The notes under the pieces are model-generated. The model was not told the DNA's origin and made no database searches. It saw only the letters and a list, made by a program, of their open reading frames with translations. The translations under genes and the position numbers were made by a program. Below, one piece after another: positions 1 through 7,500 of a stretch of 51,347 nucleotides of DNA (the stretch's first letter is position 1; the number at the start of each line of letters is the position of its first letter). The DNA comes from Deltaproteobacteria bacterium (lineage in GTDB: Bacteria > Desulfobacterota > Desulfovibrionia > Desulfovibrionales > Desulfovibrionaceae): positions 1-51,347 of the forward strand of contig JAITWK010000007.1 of assembly GCA_031285295.1 (NCBI GenBank), written 5' to 3'.

Positions 1-337
1 AGCCAAAGGACAGCAACAAAGTCCAGAACAACTGTCCCTCAAGGGTGGGAAACCACCCGGTGCAGATGACGCCCACCCCGCACAGCACGATGCAGAAGGA
101 GGTCAGGGTCACCTCCCGCATCAGGCAAAGCAGCAGGATGACGCCTACGGAGAGCAAACCGGGTATTTCGCGTACCGATTGCACGATACCATTTTGTTCG
201 CCGGTGAAGTGGGCCATTTCCACAGCAAAGTTGGTGTACAGCGCGTTCCAACCCTGAAAGGCGGCTGCCTGGGCAAAGGTAAGTACCGTCAAATACAGAA
301 GCATAGGCCGTGAAGCGGGAGCGCATAGAATTTTCAT
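1..337 (-). CDS. MFS transporter, N-terminal part (runs off the left edge)
   Basis: Reading the minus strand from the ATG at 337 gives an open frame to the window edge, about 112 residues. It is strongly hydrophobic, with segments of transmembrane length (for example around LLYLTVLTFAQAAAF and LLSVGVILLLCLMRE) and a polar loop between the first two, as in the first helices of a major facilitator superfamily permease. The overlapping longer frames in this stretch read as shadows. The substrate cannot be told. It lies outside the prophage, so it is most likely host chromosome. The 3' end is missing. Confidence 0.7.
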   Translation of the reverse strand, partial: MKILCAPASRPMLLYLTVLTFAQAAAFQGWNALYTNFAVEMAHFTGEQNGIVQSVREIPGLLSVGVILLLCLMREVTLTSFCIVLCGVGVICTGWFPTLEGQLFWTLLLSFG

Positions 338-399
338 GAAGAATACCGCTGAGATGGTAAAATAGTACGCCGGAGCGCGGAAAAAAGAAACGGCGAAAA

Positions 400-432
400 G
401 AAACGCCGGAATACCCTGTACTCCGGCGTTTC
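400..432 (-). terminator. Stem-loop, possible leftward terminator
   Basis: GAAACGCCGGA at 400-410 pairs perfectly with TCCGGCGTTTC at 422-432 around an 11-nt loop. On the minus strand the stem is followed by a T-rich tract, so it would stop leftward transcripts coming from the integrase end of the prophage before the MFS gene. On the plus strand the following T run is short. Confidence 0.4.
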
Positions 433-561
433 TGTACTGTAAAGTGGGAAAAGCGTTGGCGATGCCCATACTCCCCTCTCCGCGCCACTCCCTTTATTTT
501 TCCCCCGACTCTCCCTTGCTCAAAAAAAATTAGAAAAAAATGCCGTTTCAGAAAAAAAGTG

Positions 562-590
562 TTGACGCCCTCCCCCCACTCATGTAAACA
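562..590 (+). promoter_or_regulatory. Candidate tRNA-Glu promoter
   Basis: TTGACG at 562-567 and TAAACA at 585-590 are 17 bp apart, about 40 bp ahead of the tRNA 5' end. The -35 box is good; the -10 box matches the consensus only partly. Confidence 0.45.
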
Positions 591-629
591 CCCTTCTCGC
601 GGCAACGAACAACGCCGCATCCGGCACGC

Positions 630-706
630 GTCCCCATCGTCTAGCCGGCCCAGGACAACGGCCTTTCACGCCGTCGACAGGGGTTCAAATCCCCTTGGGG
701 ACGCCA
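630..706 (+). tRNA. tRNA-Glu (anticodon TTC)
   Basis: The 77-nt gene folds as a cloverleaf. Acceptor stem GTCCCCA (630-636) pairs with TGGGGAC (696-702). The anticodon stem ACGGC/GCCGT encloses the loop CTTTCAC, giving anticodon TTC. The T arm contains the GTTCAAAT loop, and CCA (704-706) is encoded. Its 3' 44 bp (663-706) recur at 45926-45969, so it is the integration site; the phage restores an intact tRNA on insertion. Confidence 0.95.
663..706. other. attL core (prophage left attachment site)
   Basis: This 44-bp sequence, the anticodon-loop-to-CCA part of tRNA-Glu, is identical to 45926-45969. After two mismatches (707-708) similarity continues through 729 and, more weakly, to about 880. 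The prophage between the copies would excise as a 45,263-bp circle. Confidence 0.93.
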
Positions 707-712
707 GAAATT

Positions 713-1951
713 TCAAAGGGTTATGTGCTTTTTCGGTTGTTGGAGCCTACTGTGTACAAGCTCCTGTGTACAAAATGCCTCTGAGGTTGCACCCTTCAGG
801 GGCATTACCTTTTCCGCCCTGTGGGGCACTTCCTCCGCCCCACACTCAGATTCACGAATCAGACCGCTCACGGCCTGCCCTATGACACTCGCGGAAAGAG
901 CCTCCAGAATCGCTCCCTGATCGGCATACAGACCGGCGCTGCGCACATAAATGTCCGTAGTCGTCGCCCTGGAATGCCCCATGAGGATCTGCGCCGCGTT
1001 CAACCCCTTGGCCACAAACGTGGTCGCCGCAGACTTGTGCCGGATGGCGTGAAAGCCGAAAGGCTTCACCCCGGCCCGGGCGCACAGCGTATCCATGAAG
1101 TGCGTGCGTGCCTTGTAGGGCTGCCCCATGAAGGAATGGCACTGCGTCTGCATGAACACGTTATCGACCGCGCAGGGCCGCGCCTCTCGCCACCAGGCGA
1201 ACACCTTGACCAGTTCGGGATGCATGGCCAGCCAGCGCGGACGCTCCTGGCCACCGCCGCCCTTGTGGTCGATAAGCCGGATCCGGCCGTCCATGAGGTC
1301 GATATCGCCCCAGGATAGCCGAAACAGCTCACCCCGCCGCGCCCCGGTGAAGTACATGGCCATCAGGAACACCATGTCCTGCCCCTGCACCAGCTGGAGG
1401 ACTTTGATCACATCTTCCTCCGGAGGCACATAGCGCGGCTTGCGCGTGGCCGGGAAGGGCTTGATGCTCTCGATGACGGCCGCGCTCTGCGGAAATCCGT
1501 CAACAAAGCCGATGCCCCAGTTCCATGCCGCGAGCAGGTTCTTTCGGTAGACGTTGGCACGATTCGGGCCTCTTTCGTCCGCAACGGCAGCCAGAAACTT
1601 ATAGACGCCCGGGCGCGTGACGCCCTGGAGTCCATCAATTCCTTCCTGTCGGCAGTGTGCGAAAAAAGCCGTCATGACCGTTTCCTTTTCCACCCTGGTT
1701 GTCCTGCTCATCGTGCGTTCCACATGGGCGAGGTACGCCTCACCCCACTCCAAGAGCCGCTCGGAGTCCGTAAGGGTCGGCGGAAGGTTTGCCTCCGCCG
1801 CTCTTCGTGTTTCTTCCTCCCAGTCTTTTGCGGCCCTCCATTCCGGGCCGCCTTTCCTGCCTGGCGGGAACATCCGGCACGCTATCTGCCTGCCGTTCAG
1901 AATCACCCTCGCCCACCAGCCGTTGCCTCTGTCTCTGCGTAAACTTGGCAT
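713..1951 (-). CDS. int: Tyrosine recombinase (phage integrase)
   Basis: A 412-residue site-specific recombinase that inserts and excises the prophage at tRNA-Glu. The catalytic set is complete: R205 (TGARRGEL), K230 (DHKGG), H301 and R304 (HAIRH), H326 (GHSR) and the nucleophile Y335 (DIYV). An SAM-like core-binding domain covers about residues 60-160. The stop codon lies 7 bp beyond the tRNA, and the last codons lie in the att-flanking repeat. The final 45 residues (from AVSGLI on) extend past the catalytic domain, encode the TGTGTACAA arm-type repeats, and are homologous to the tail of the TraM-like protein across attR. Confidence 0.95.
   Translation of the reverse strand: MPSLRRDRGNGWWARVILNGRQIACRMFPPGRKGGPEWRAAKDWEEETRRAAEANLPPTLTDSERLLEWGEAYLAHVERTMSRTTRVEKETVMTAFFAHCRQEGIDGLQGVTRPGVYKFLAAVADERGPNRANVYRKNLLAAWNWGIGFVDGFPQSAAVIESIKPFPATRKPRYVPPEEDVIKVLQLVQGQDMVFLMAMYFTGARRGELFRLSWGDIDLMDGRIRLIDHKGGGGQERPRWLAMHPELVKVFAWWREARPCAVDNVFMQTQCHSFMGQPYKARTHFMDTLCARAGVKPFGFHAIRHKSAATTFVAKGLNAAQILMGHSRATTTDIYVRSAGLYADQGAILEALSASVIGQAVSGLIRESECGAEEVPHRAEKVMPLKGATSEAFCTQELVHSRLQQPKKHITL
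751..773. repeat. Paired TGTGTACAA repeats, candidate arm-type integrase sites (left)
   Basis: TGTGTACAA occurs at 751-759 and 765-773, a 14-bp period. Matching pairs lie inside the right end (45809-45829) and just beyond attR (46014-46036). Short direct repeats flanking the core on both sides are the usual layout of integrase arm sites. The left pair is within the integrase reading frame. Confidence 0.6.
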
Positions 1952-2105
1952 CGAAAGACTCCATTACGGTGCCCCATCGAAACCTCCAGCGGTTCCCAAA
2001 TTGCCTGCCGCCAAGATTGGCAGCTTCCGCCATTACCGTTCTGCGGTCAAGTCGCAATTCGTCCGCGAGTTCGTCAAGGCTGAGAAAATCATCGGGTTCG
2101 CGCAT
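1740..2105 (-). CDS. Excisionase-like small helix-turn-helix protein
   Basis: 121 residues. About the first 50 look like a winged-helix/AlpA-type DNA-binding domain (LSLDELADELRLDRRTV, then a recognition segment and an RFRWGTVMESF strand), as in excisionases. The remainder overlaps the integrase start by about 210 bp in another frame and is low-complexity and basic, so only the N-terminal half is persuasive. Placement directly ahead of int and in the same direction fits a directionality factor. A functional product ending earlier is not visible; the overlap may simply be tolerated. Confidence 0.5.
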   Translation of the reverse strand: MREPDDFLSLDELADELRLDRRTVMAEAANLGGRQFGNRWRFRWGTVMESFDAKFTQRQRQRLVGEGDSERQADSVPDVPARQERRPGMEGRKRLGGRNTKSGGGKPSADPYGLRAALGVG

Positions 2106-2137
2106 ATATGGCCTTCCTGAGAAAAAAGGCTTAGAAT

Positions 2138-3367
2138 TTATTCTGCACTAGCCTCCGCTAACCCCAACAGTGCCTTCGCTTGCGTATAAACGTAACTACC
2201 AGACACTATGCCGCCGCTTGCCATCTGACGGTCAAAATCCAGCAGACCTTGTTTTACCAAGGATCTGGGGCAGAATTTGTCATAGCCGCCAGAACCATCG
2301 GAGATCAGGGCATGCGCAGTAGCGTCAAGAGGGCAATCCTCGCACCAACCATGCATCTTCGCTCCCTTCGCACTATGCAGATGCGCATTCGCAGGCAGAC
2401 GCAGCGGAGACTCCACATCGCCATATGCAAAAACTTCTATTGTCTCCGCGCTCTGCTCCGGAGCTTCTTCGGCCTTATCCCAACCGATTTCAGTACCGTC
2501 AGAGAGAGTGACTGTTGTCTCGGCGGATTTGTGAGCTTTCCGGGCCAGCCATGTTGAGCCAAGGCCGAGCACCCACTGCAGGGCGTTTCTCACGCCATTG
2601 TAAAATTCGATATTGATTTCAATCTCTTGCTCTGACCAAAATTTAAGCTCCTGCTCAACCTGTTCCCTGGACTTCATCTTTGTCTTCGGTTCCCGGGCCG
2701 CCGTATCGCCCTCTCTGGCCGCTTTCTTGGCCCTTTCCACGGTCACCTTGCCGCCCTCGGCCTTCATGGCGTCAAATGCCTCCACCTGCGCGTCTCTGGC
2801 CAGCGGGGCCAGCTTGGCAGCTGCCGTGGCCGAAATCTCGCCAGCTTCCACCGCGTCCAGCACCGGCTGCGCCACATCGCCCAAAGCGAGCCAGGCGTCC
2901 AGCGATTGGCGCGTGACGCCGAAGGCGATGGCCACTTCTTCCCGGCTCTTGCCCATGTTGATCAGGCGCTGCGCCTTGGCCGATTTGGTCAAGGGGTTGT
3001 CCTCACGGCGGCATTCGTTTTCGCTGATCAGCACGCCGAACATATCCGCGTCCTGACCGCGCTTGAGTATGGTTGGAACGCGGATGGGCTGCTTGCCCTC
3101 CGCAGTCAGCCTGCGGTTGGCCTCCAGGGCGGCCTTGACGCGGCCGCGCCCGGCCACCACTTCAATCTTGTCGCCGTTTTTGCGGGTGATCACCGGCTCG
3201 ATGACGCCATAGACCATGATGTTACGCACCAGCGCCTCGTCCGGCTCGTCCAGAACGCGGGGGTCAAAGAACGGGTGTTCCGGGTCCGTGACCAGGGTGA
3301 ACATCTCCGGGTCCAGAGTAAAAGCGTCACTGCGCTGGGCGTTCAAAGATACATGCAGGGTAGTCAT
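2138..3367 (-). CDS. ParB/sulfiredoxin-domain DNA-binding protein
   Basis: The start is the ATG at 3367, preceded by GGAGG (3374-3378), rather than the longer frame to 3514; this gives 409 residues. Residues about 30-125 form a ParB N-terminal fold (VYGVIEPVITRKNG, then VAGRGRVKAALEA), and a helix-turn-helix (EEVAIAFGVTRQSLDAW) follows, as in plasmid ParB/RepB-type proteins. The C-terminal third has no family I recognise and contains cysteines near the end (CEDCPLD). It heads into the int region at the end of the early operon. Likely roles are partition-like or regulatory DNA binding; nuclease activity is possible but not shown. Confidence 0.75.
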   Translation of the reverse strand: MTTLHVSLNAQRSDAFTLDPEMFTLVTDPEHPFFDPRVLDEPDEALVRNIMVYGVIEPVITRKNGDKIEVVAGRGRVKAALEANRRLTAEGKQPIRVPTILKRGQDADMFGVLISENECRREDNPLTKSAKAQRLINMGKSREEVAIAFGVTRQSLDAWLALGDVAQPVLDAVEAGEISATAAAKLAPLARDAQVEAFDAMKAEGGKVTVERAKKAAREGDTAAREPKTKMKSREQVEQELKFWSEQEIEINIEFYNGVRNALQWVLGLGSTWLARKAHKSAETTVTLSDGTEIGWDKAEEAPEQSAETIEVFAYGDVESPLRLPANAHLHSAKGAKMHGWCEDCPLDATAHALISDGSGGYDKFCPRSLVKQGLLDFDRQMASGGIVSGSYVYTQAKALLGLAEASAE

Positions 3368-3368
3368 A

Positions 3369-3719
3369 TCAAGCCTCCGTAACTTTTTCGACAAACACGG
3401 CCTTGCCTTCTTCCAGCCAGGCTTCCGGGATATATGCCGAGTGTCCGGCATGACAATGGCTGCAATTCCACCCGATACGCAGTACGCGGATCGGCCCCAT
3501 CCAGCTCGCATCATCCGAACTGTTGGATGTCTCCCTGGCGTTGAGACGGCGTATAACCCGCACTACCATGTCGGTCAGATCCGGTTCTTCATACCCATAG
3601 CTGCGCGGGACATAATATGTAGGCTTGTGCTTCGGCGGAGTTTCCCGCAGCAGCAGATACTTGCCCTCATATTCCGGTTTGCGCTTCGGAATTGGTATTT
3701 CGCGCCATCTCTCCATCAT
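3369..3719 (-). CDS. Hypothetical early protein
   Basis: 116 residues, basic N-terminus (PIPKRKPEYEGKYLLL), then a CSHCHAGH motif near residue 88-95 that could bind a metal. I do not recognise the family. It sits immediately before the ParB-like gene (1 bp apart) in the leftward early operon. A GGAGG lies 9 bp ahead of the first ATG. Confidence 0.65.
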   Translation of the reverse strand: MMERWREIPIPKRKPEYEGKYLLLRETPPKHKPTYYVPRSYGYEEPDLTDMVVRVIRRLNARETSNSSDDASWMGPIRVLRIGWNCSHCHAGHSAYIPEAWLEEGKAVFVEKVTEA

Positions 3720-3770
3720 AATGTATCGCCTCCTTTTGCTTATGCGACCTCGCGCTTGTACAAAAGGTTG

Positions 3771-4109
3771 TCAACTCTTGTTTTGCTGTTTAAGCGAACT
3801 GCGAATAGGAATAGTCACTTTTACTTCAACTTCCGGCAAGCCGTATCCGGCTTCATTTAGCGCCTTACGTAGCGGCTCCATTGCCGCTATCATCTTGCTA
3901 AAGTCTTCTTGCTGAAAACCGCAACCAATAAAATGATGCATAACCACATCGGCAGCACCGGCTACGTCTAAAAGTTTGGCATGTTCAACGCGAAGGTATT
4001 TCAACTCACTCAACCACTGAGCAAGAGCTAAATGTTCCTTGCCACAAACCGTATTGGCGTTATCGAAAGCTTTTTCCCACGCATGTTTAATTGCTTCATC
4101 AAGAGTCAT
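3771..4109 (-). CDS. Hypothetical early protein, mostly helical
   Basis: The ATG at 4109 with GGAGG at 4117-4121 is preferred over the longer frame to 4154; it overlaps the upstream stop by 4 bp, as in coupled translation. 112 residues, predicted helical (WEKAFDNANTVCGKEH, LAQWLSELKYLRVEHAKLL), ending with a basic stretch. Family not recognised. It belongs to a string of small, tightly packed early genes. Confidence 0.6.
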   Translation of the reverse strand: MTLDEAIKHAWEKAFDNANTVCGKEHLALAQWLSELKYLRVEHAKLLDVAGAADVVMHHFIGCGFQQEDFSKMIAAMEPLRKALNEAGYGLPEVEVKVTIPIRSSLKQQNKS

Positions 4110-4573
4110 TTTTCGACCTCCTGCGCTTGCTGACGCGCCCATAAAAGCCAGCATTGAGGAGATGTCCCGCCATAGACACAGTCAAATGGAGCTTCATCAC
4201 CAAGGATAAATTTACACTTCCACTCGATTGATACACACGGGGGATCGCTTAAGCATAACTGCATCGCCAGCGCGTCCCGCTCCCGTTCTGCCTGTTCTGC
4301 GCGGGCCTTCTGTTCATTTCGTTCCTGTTCCAGGTAAGGCATTACAGAAACGCGCCCGGTGCCGTCACAGTGCGAACAACGATCCATACCGCGCTGTCCA
4401 GACGAAAAATCACAGTGTGGGCAAGGCGTGGTATTTCTGGCCTCGGCGACTTCCAGAGCATCGAGAAGGGACAAAAATTCTTTCGGGGTCGTGGGGTAGC
4501 AGGCGATATTGCCCTCGGCGCATTCTTGTGCCAGGCTCCGCCACTCCGCTAGCCTCTCCGTGCTGATAATCAT
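4106..4573 (-). CDS. Small protein with a DnaJ-type zinc motif
   Basis: 155 residues. Residues about 51-72 carry CPHC and CSHCDGTG, the two CxxC(xGxG) knuckles of a DnaJ-like zinc ribbon. A coiled-coil stretch rich in Glu, Arg and Ala (ERNEQKARAEQAERERDA) follows. The role is unknown; this motif pairing is common in phage early genes of the ead/Ea22 kind. It overlaps both neighbours by 4 bp. Confidence 0.65.
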   Translation of the reverse strand: MIISTERLAEWRSLAQECAEGNIACYPTTPKEFLSLLDALEVAEARNTTPCPHCDFSSGQRGMDRCSHCDGTGRVSVMPYLEQERNEQKARAEQAERERDALAMQLCLSDPPCVSIEWKCKFILGDEAPFDCVYGGTSPQCWLLWARQQAQEVEK

Positions 4574-4776
4574 ACCGCCTCCATCCCATGTTTAACCCGT
4601 TCGCGCTCTTCGGCTCGTTTGGCGTCATTGAAGCGATCCAAAGTGCCTACCAAATAGCCCGTGATGCGCCGGGTGCGCTCAAAGCCGATGCCCGCGCCGA
4701 TCATGCGCTGACCAAATTGCTGGCGCATGGCGTGATAATTGCCGTTCTGGCTGCCGGACGTGAGAGGGGTAGTCAT
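4570..4776 (-). CDS. Small protein resembling the NrdD C-terminal motif
   Basis: 68 residues. RRITGYLVGTLDRFNDAKR resembles the conserved R-x-x-GYL-x(5)-WN-x-K tail of anaerobic ribonucleotide reductase (NrdD), which normally contains the glycyl-radical end of a much larger enzyme. The zinc cysteines and glycyl-radical loop are absent, so this is not an enzyme by itself. It could be a domain relic or an adaptor. Overlaps the gene on either side by 4 bp. Confidence 0.6.
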   Translation of the reverse strand: MTTPLTSGSQNGNYHAMRQQFGQRMIGAGIGFERTRRITGYLVGTLDRFNDAKRAEERERVKHGMEAV

Positions 4777-5879
4777 GCTGGCACCTCATTCCACTCGCGC
4801 CCATCAAGCAGGCGGCCAGCGCGTTTTTTGCCAGCCTTGAAAGAGTAGTAAAAATTCGGCTCCTCAATATTACTGAGGAAAGACACTCCGCCATTGGCAA
4901 AGCATCTGCCAGAAAAGTTGATCTCTTCCAGCTTCTCTGGGTGGGTATAGCGCCCTTTTCTGAATTGTTCAGGTAGATACTTATATACGCAAAGATAGCC
5001 TTTCTGTTCAGGAAAGGATCCCCCCTTGACAAAGGGATACCACTCCCCCCAACCCTTGAAAAAAAATGGCACACCCGCCGCCACGCACTGGTCGCGCAGG
5101 CTACGCACCCAGTCCGGATGCATTGGTCGGGCGTTGGGGCCGGTTTCGCCGCCGCAGATGACCCAATCGAGTTTGGGGCCGCCCCGCGTATAGGCCGGGT
5201 ATTCGTAGGCGTCAGGCTGATTGCCTTCGCCAGTCAAAGCGTTGTAGGTATCATCATCAAGGGATGGGCGGTAAAACAAATTATCAAGCCGCACTGGCCC
5301 CAGCATCGGCTCCACGCTTATAAACCGCTTGGCTGCGGGCGTCTGGAGCAAGAGCGGTATCTTGGCGTCAGCTTCGGCCTGGTTGCAGACGGTGACGCCG
5401 AGCCAGAGGTTGGGGAGGGGCCAGGGCAAGCCATCCATGTCGCTATCCACTCTTGCCCTATTACACATAGATTTATAAGCATGGCCACGATTATCACAGG
5501 CACGGGTTGAGCGGTCAGTGATAAACGCTGCCATACGATCCGGGCGCTTGGTCAAGATCATGAATGTGTGCTGCGGGCAAAGCACGACTGTGGCAAAAAT
5601 CAAATTTATGTATTGATCTTCAACCTCTTCATGAAAAATGTCCGTCATGCTGCCAACAAAGACACGCTGCGGTTTTTTTACTCTATAAGGCTGCAAGAGG
5701 CGCTCAAGATGAAAATGGATGCGCTCAAAAGGCTTTTCTTCGTCATACATCTGCCGCAAACGCCCATTCATCACGCGCTCGGCGTAGCAGTTGGCGCAAC
5801 CGATGCTTACCTTCGGCCCAGGGCAACCCGTCACCGGGTTCCAAGTGAAGTTTGTCCATTCGATTTTTGTGATGTTCAT
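4773..5879 (-). CDS. DUF5131 (phage Gp37/Gp68) family protein
   Basis: The start MNITKIEW at 5879 follows a GGAGA and overlaps the upstream stop, so the N-terminal 40 residues of the longer frame are dropped; 368 residues remain. It has the family signature: IEWTNFTWNPVTGC near the N-terminus, a cysteine trio ending CANCYAERVM (reminiscent of radical-SAM cysteines), then FVGSMTDIFH, ILTKRPDRM, LWLGVTVCNQ, ISVEPMLGPV and CGGETGPNARPM. The activity of the family is not settled to my knowledge. No three-Cys-motif partner (TcmP) gene is adjacent here. Confidence 0.9.
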   Translation of the reverse strand: MNITKIEWTNFTWNPVTGCPGPKVSIGCANCYAERVMNGRLRQMYDEEKPFERIHFHLERLLQPYRVKKPQRVFVGSMTDIFHEEVEDQYINLIFATVVLCPQHTFMILTKRPDRMAAFITDRSTRACDNRGHAYKSMCNRARVDSDMDGLPWPLPNLWLGVTVCNQAEADAKIPLLLQTPAAKRFISVEPMLGPVRLDNLFYRPSLDDDTYNALTGEGNQPDAYEYPAYTRGGPKLDWVICGGETGPNARPMHPDWVRSLRDQCVAAGVPFFFKGWGEWYPFVKGGSFPEQKGYLCVYKYLPEQFRKGRYTHPEKLEEINFSGRCFANGGVSFLSNIEEPNFYYSFKAGKKRAGRLLDGREWNEVPA

Positions 5880-6079
5880 GCCAAATCTCCAGAGATAGCT
5901 TGCGCAAAACGGCTGATATTGCCCAACACATGCTTGTCGCCCTGGCGTTTGGCATAACTGGCAGCCAAAAGCAGATACTTGCGGGCTGCCGGGGCGCAAT
6001 CCGGCTCATTTTTGGCATTGAGCATGAGAGCGGCAGAACGGACAGTCAGAAATTTTGTTTGCTCATTCGACATTTGCAT
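5876..6079 (-). CDS. Hypothetical small early protein
   Basis: The ATG at 6079 is chosen because CCTCC (plus strand, 6087-6091) gives an SD 7 nt ahead; the ATG at 6085 would be too close. 67 residues, helical, with an N-terminal segment FLTVRSAALMLNAKNE that could be a short DNA- or protein-binding unit. Family not recognised. It overlaps the DUF5131 gene by 4 bp. Confidence 0.55.
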   Translation of the reverse strand: MQMSNEQTKFLTVRSAALMLNAKNEPDCAPAARKYLLLAASYAKRQGDKHVLGNISRFAQAISGDLA

Positions 6080-6125
6080 GCTCATGCCTCCTCAAAACCA
6101 GTGCCGTGAATATTCACGCCATCCT

Positions 6126-6224
6126 CCCCGCCTGGGGGCCTGCCGGGAACCGAAGCTCAAACGAGGCTTGCAAAGGGCCTTTCGGCTCCCGGCGCTTGTG
6201 AACACCACAAGCCCGCAGGCGGGG
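6126..6224. ncRNA. Highly structured element, three-way-junction type
   Basis: Nested inverted repeats fill this 99-bp intercistronic gap. Arms 6126-6139 and 6211-6224 pair over 14 bp with one mismatch. Arms 6142-6154 and 6181-6193 pair over 13 bp with one mismatch. GCTTGTG/CACAAGC (6194-6200/6206-6212) forms a second hairpin. Transcribed with the leftward operon it would fold into an outer stem carrying two branches. No open frame explains it. It could be a regulatory RNA, a processing site, or a small palindromic repeat element. Confidence 0.45.
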
Positions 6225-6230
6225 AAATTG

Positions 6231-6650
6231 TCAGTCAAGTTCATACCATCTGCCCGAACACGAATTATCGATTTCCAGCATAACCACCGGCAGCCCCAGG
6301 CGCTGTGCCTCGGCAATCTCCGCTGTAACGCCCACAGATTCCTCCCAGCCGCGCAGGCGCAACACGGCCAGAACCTCGGCCCAGTGCTGAAGGAAGGAAA
6401 AACAGTTAGACTGCCAAAAGGCGAAATCCTTGGGGATGCGGTTGCAATTTTCGCACAAAGTCTCTGGCCAACTGGTCAGGGCATGGCCGTGCGAGACCGG
6501 AGAGTAAACGATGTGTCCAGCGAAAATCAGATCCATGGCGACTTTGCCAGCCATGCTGGCCCGCCACTTACGCACGGAGTCAGAGTGGTCGGAATACGGC
6601 GCTGCGAGGTAAATGCGCCGCGATGGGTCAGAATGTGAAAGAAGGGTCAT
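6231..6650 (-). CDS. DUF1937 / nucleoside 2-deoxyribosyltransferase-like protein
   Basis: 139 residues starting at 6650 with a GGAGG 8 bp ahead. The N-terminal IYLAAPYS motif, the central FAGHIVYSPVSHGHA and the late EIAEAQRLGLPVVML match the DUF1937 branch of the deoxyribosyltransferase superfamily, Rossmann-like proteins that hydrolyse or transfer nucleoside deoxyribose. The family role in phages is presumed nucleotide salvage or sensing. A second, more distant member lies at 7501-8025 in the same operon. Confidence 0.75.
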   Translation of the reverse strand: MTLLSHSDPSRRIYLAAPYSDHSDSVRKWRASMAGKVAMDLIFAGHIVYSPVSHGHALTSWPETLCENCNRIPKDFAFWQSNCFSFLQHWAEVLAVLRLRGWEESVGVTAEIAEAQRLGLPVVMLEIDNSCSGRWYELD

Positions 6651-6690
6651 AAAACTGCCTCCTCTGCGTAAGGCGGTTGCTGTTCTGCTG

Positions 6691-7035
6691 CTATACTTCC
6701 ACTCTCGCGGCGGTCACCCCTGACCCGGCGCAGAGCCTATAAATCACATCCTGACGACGGCCCAGTTCGGCCATCAACTCTTCCAGCGGTATCTCACCCA
6801 GGGGGCGGGCAAGTCGCTTCTGACCCTGCCCGGTTTTAATCCAGTCCGGAGAAATGCCGTATTTTTCCACCAAAACCACCAGCCAGCTGGCGGGGATACT
6901 TTCTCTTTTCTGTGCATCCCATATACTGGGCTGCTTCACGCCCAGTACCGCCGCCAGGGCTACTTGTGTGGCGGCTCCGGTCACCAACTGAATGCGCTCG
7001 TAAGCTGCCGAAAAATCATACGCGGGATTGCTCAC
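6691..7035 (-). CDS. CI-repressor-like N-terminal HTH protein
   Basis: 114 residues starting with GTG at 7035, which overlaps the upstream stop. It matches the bacteriophage CI repressor helix-turn-helix family: QVALAAVLGVKQPSIWDA (helix-turn-helix), then IPASWLVVLVEKYGISPDWIKTG, the typical end of that domain. There is no C-terminal peptidase or dimer domain, so it cannot autocleave; a coiled-coil-like tail may let it multimerise. Probably a regulator of the early operon. Confidence 0.75.
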   Translation of the reverse strand: MSNPAYDFSAAYERIQLVTGAATQVALAAVLGVKQPSIWDAQKRESIPASWLVVLVEKYGISPDWIKTGQGQKRLARPLGEIPLEELMAELGRRQDVIYRLCAGSGVTAARVEV

Positions 7036-7499
7036 GCCTCGCCCTCCCAGCCATTGAAGTCATCGCCATCTGTGTCCGTGTCCGAGGTCTGGTTTTTGGC
7101 CTTGCGGCCCCGCTTCGGCCCGGTTGCGCTATCCGCCTGCAAACTGGCGATTTTGGCGTTCAACTTGTCGCGTATGCCCAAAAGCAGCGCGTTGGCCTTG
7201 CGGCCCTTGCTAACTGTGGCTTTTAGGTTGGACACCTCGGCTTCCAGCATGATCACGCGAACTTCCGCATCGCTGGCCCGGGCTTCCGCTCTGGCCAGCG
7301 TTTCCCGCTTGACCTCAAAAAATCCGGCCTCGGCCAGCAGCTCACCCACATGAAATTTTACAATCTTGTTGTCCGTGCGTATCGCTACCCGGTTCATCGA
7401 GTCATGGCAGAGCAGAATCCCGCTACGCTCAGAGCGCACTCGCCCCAAGGGCGAAACGCTGTAGGCCGGAAATCTGGGTATGACCACGAACTCGTCCAT
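7032..7499 (-). CDS. NUMOD4-like N-terminus plus coiled coil
   Basis: The start MDEFVVIPRF at 7499 has GAGGG a few nt upstream; the extra 48 residues of the longer frame overlap the previous gene and look spurious. 155 residues. The N-terminus (IPRFPAYSVSPLGRVRSE) resembles the NUMOD4 motif found in homing-endonuclease-associated DNA-binding proteins. A long charged helix and a basic tail with an acidic end follow (KRGRKAKNQ; DTDTDGDD). No nuclease domain is visible. DNA binding is likely; the role is unknown. Confidence 0.65.
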   Translation of the reverse strand: MDEFVVIPRFPAYSVSPLGRVRSERSGILLCHDSMNRVAIRTDNKIVKFHVGELLAEAGFFEVKRETLARAEARASDAEVRVIMLEAEVSNLKATVSKGRKANALLLGIRDKLNAKIASLQADSATGPKRGRKAKNQTSDTDTDGDDFNGWEGEA

Positions 7500-7500
7500 G

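Larger units (their letters stand above)
338..629. other. Intergenic stretch between the MFS gene and tRNA-Glu
   Basis: No convincing gene. It holds a perfect 11-bp hairpin (400-432), T/A-rich runs, and a promoter-like pair ahead of the tRNA gene. The open frames crossing it have poor composition and no ribosome-binding site. Confidence 0.6.

Noticed and set aside
39..620. Long leftward frame across the left flank
   Set aside because: It is out of frame with the hydrophobic MFS-like reading on the same strand and is Arg/His-rich, the usual look of a shadow.
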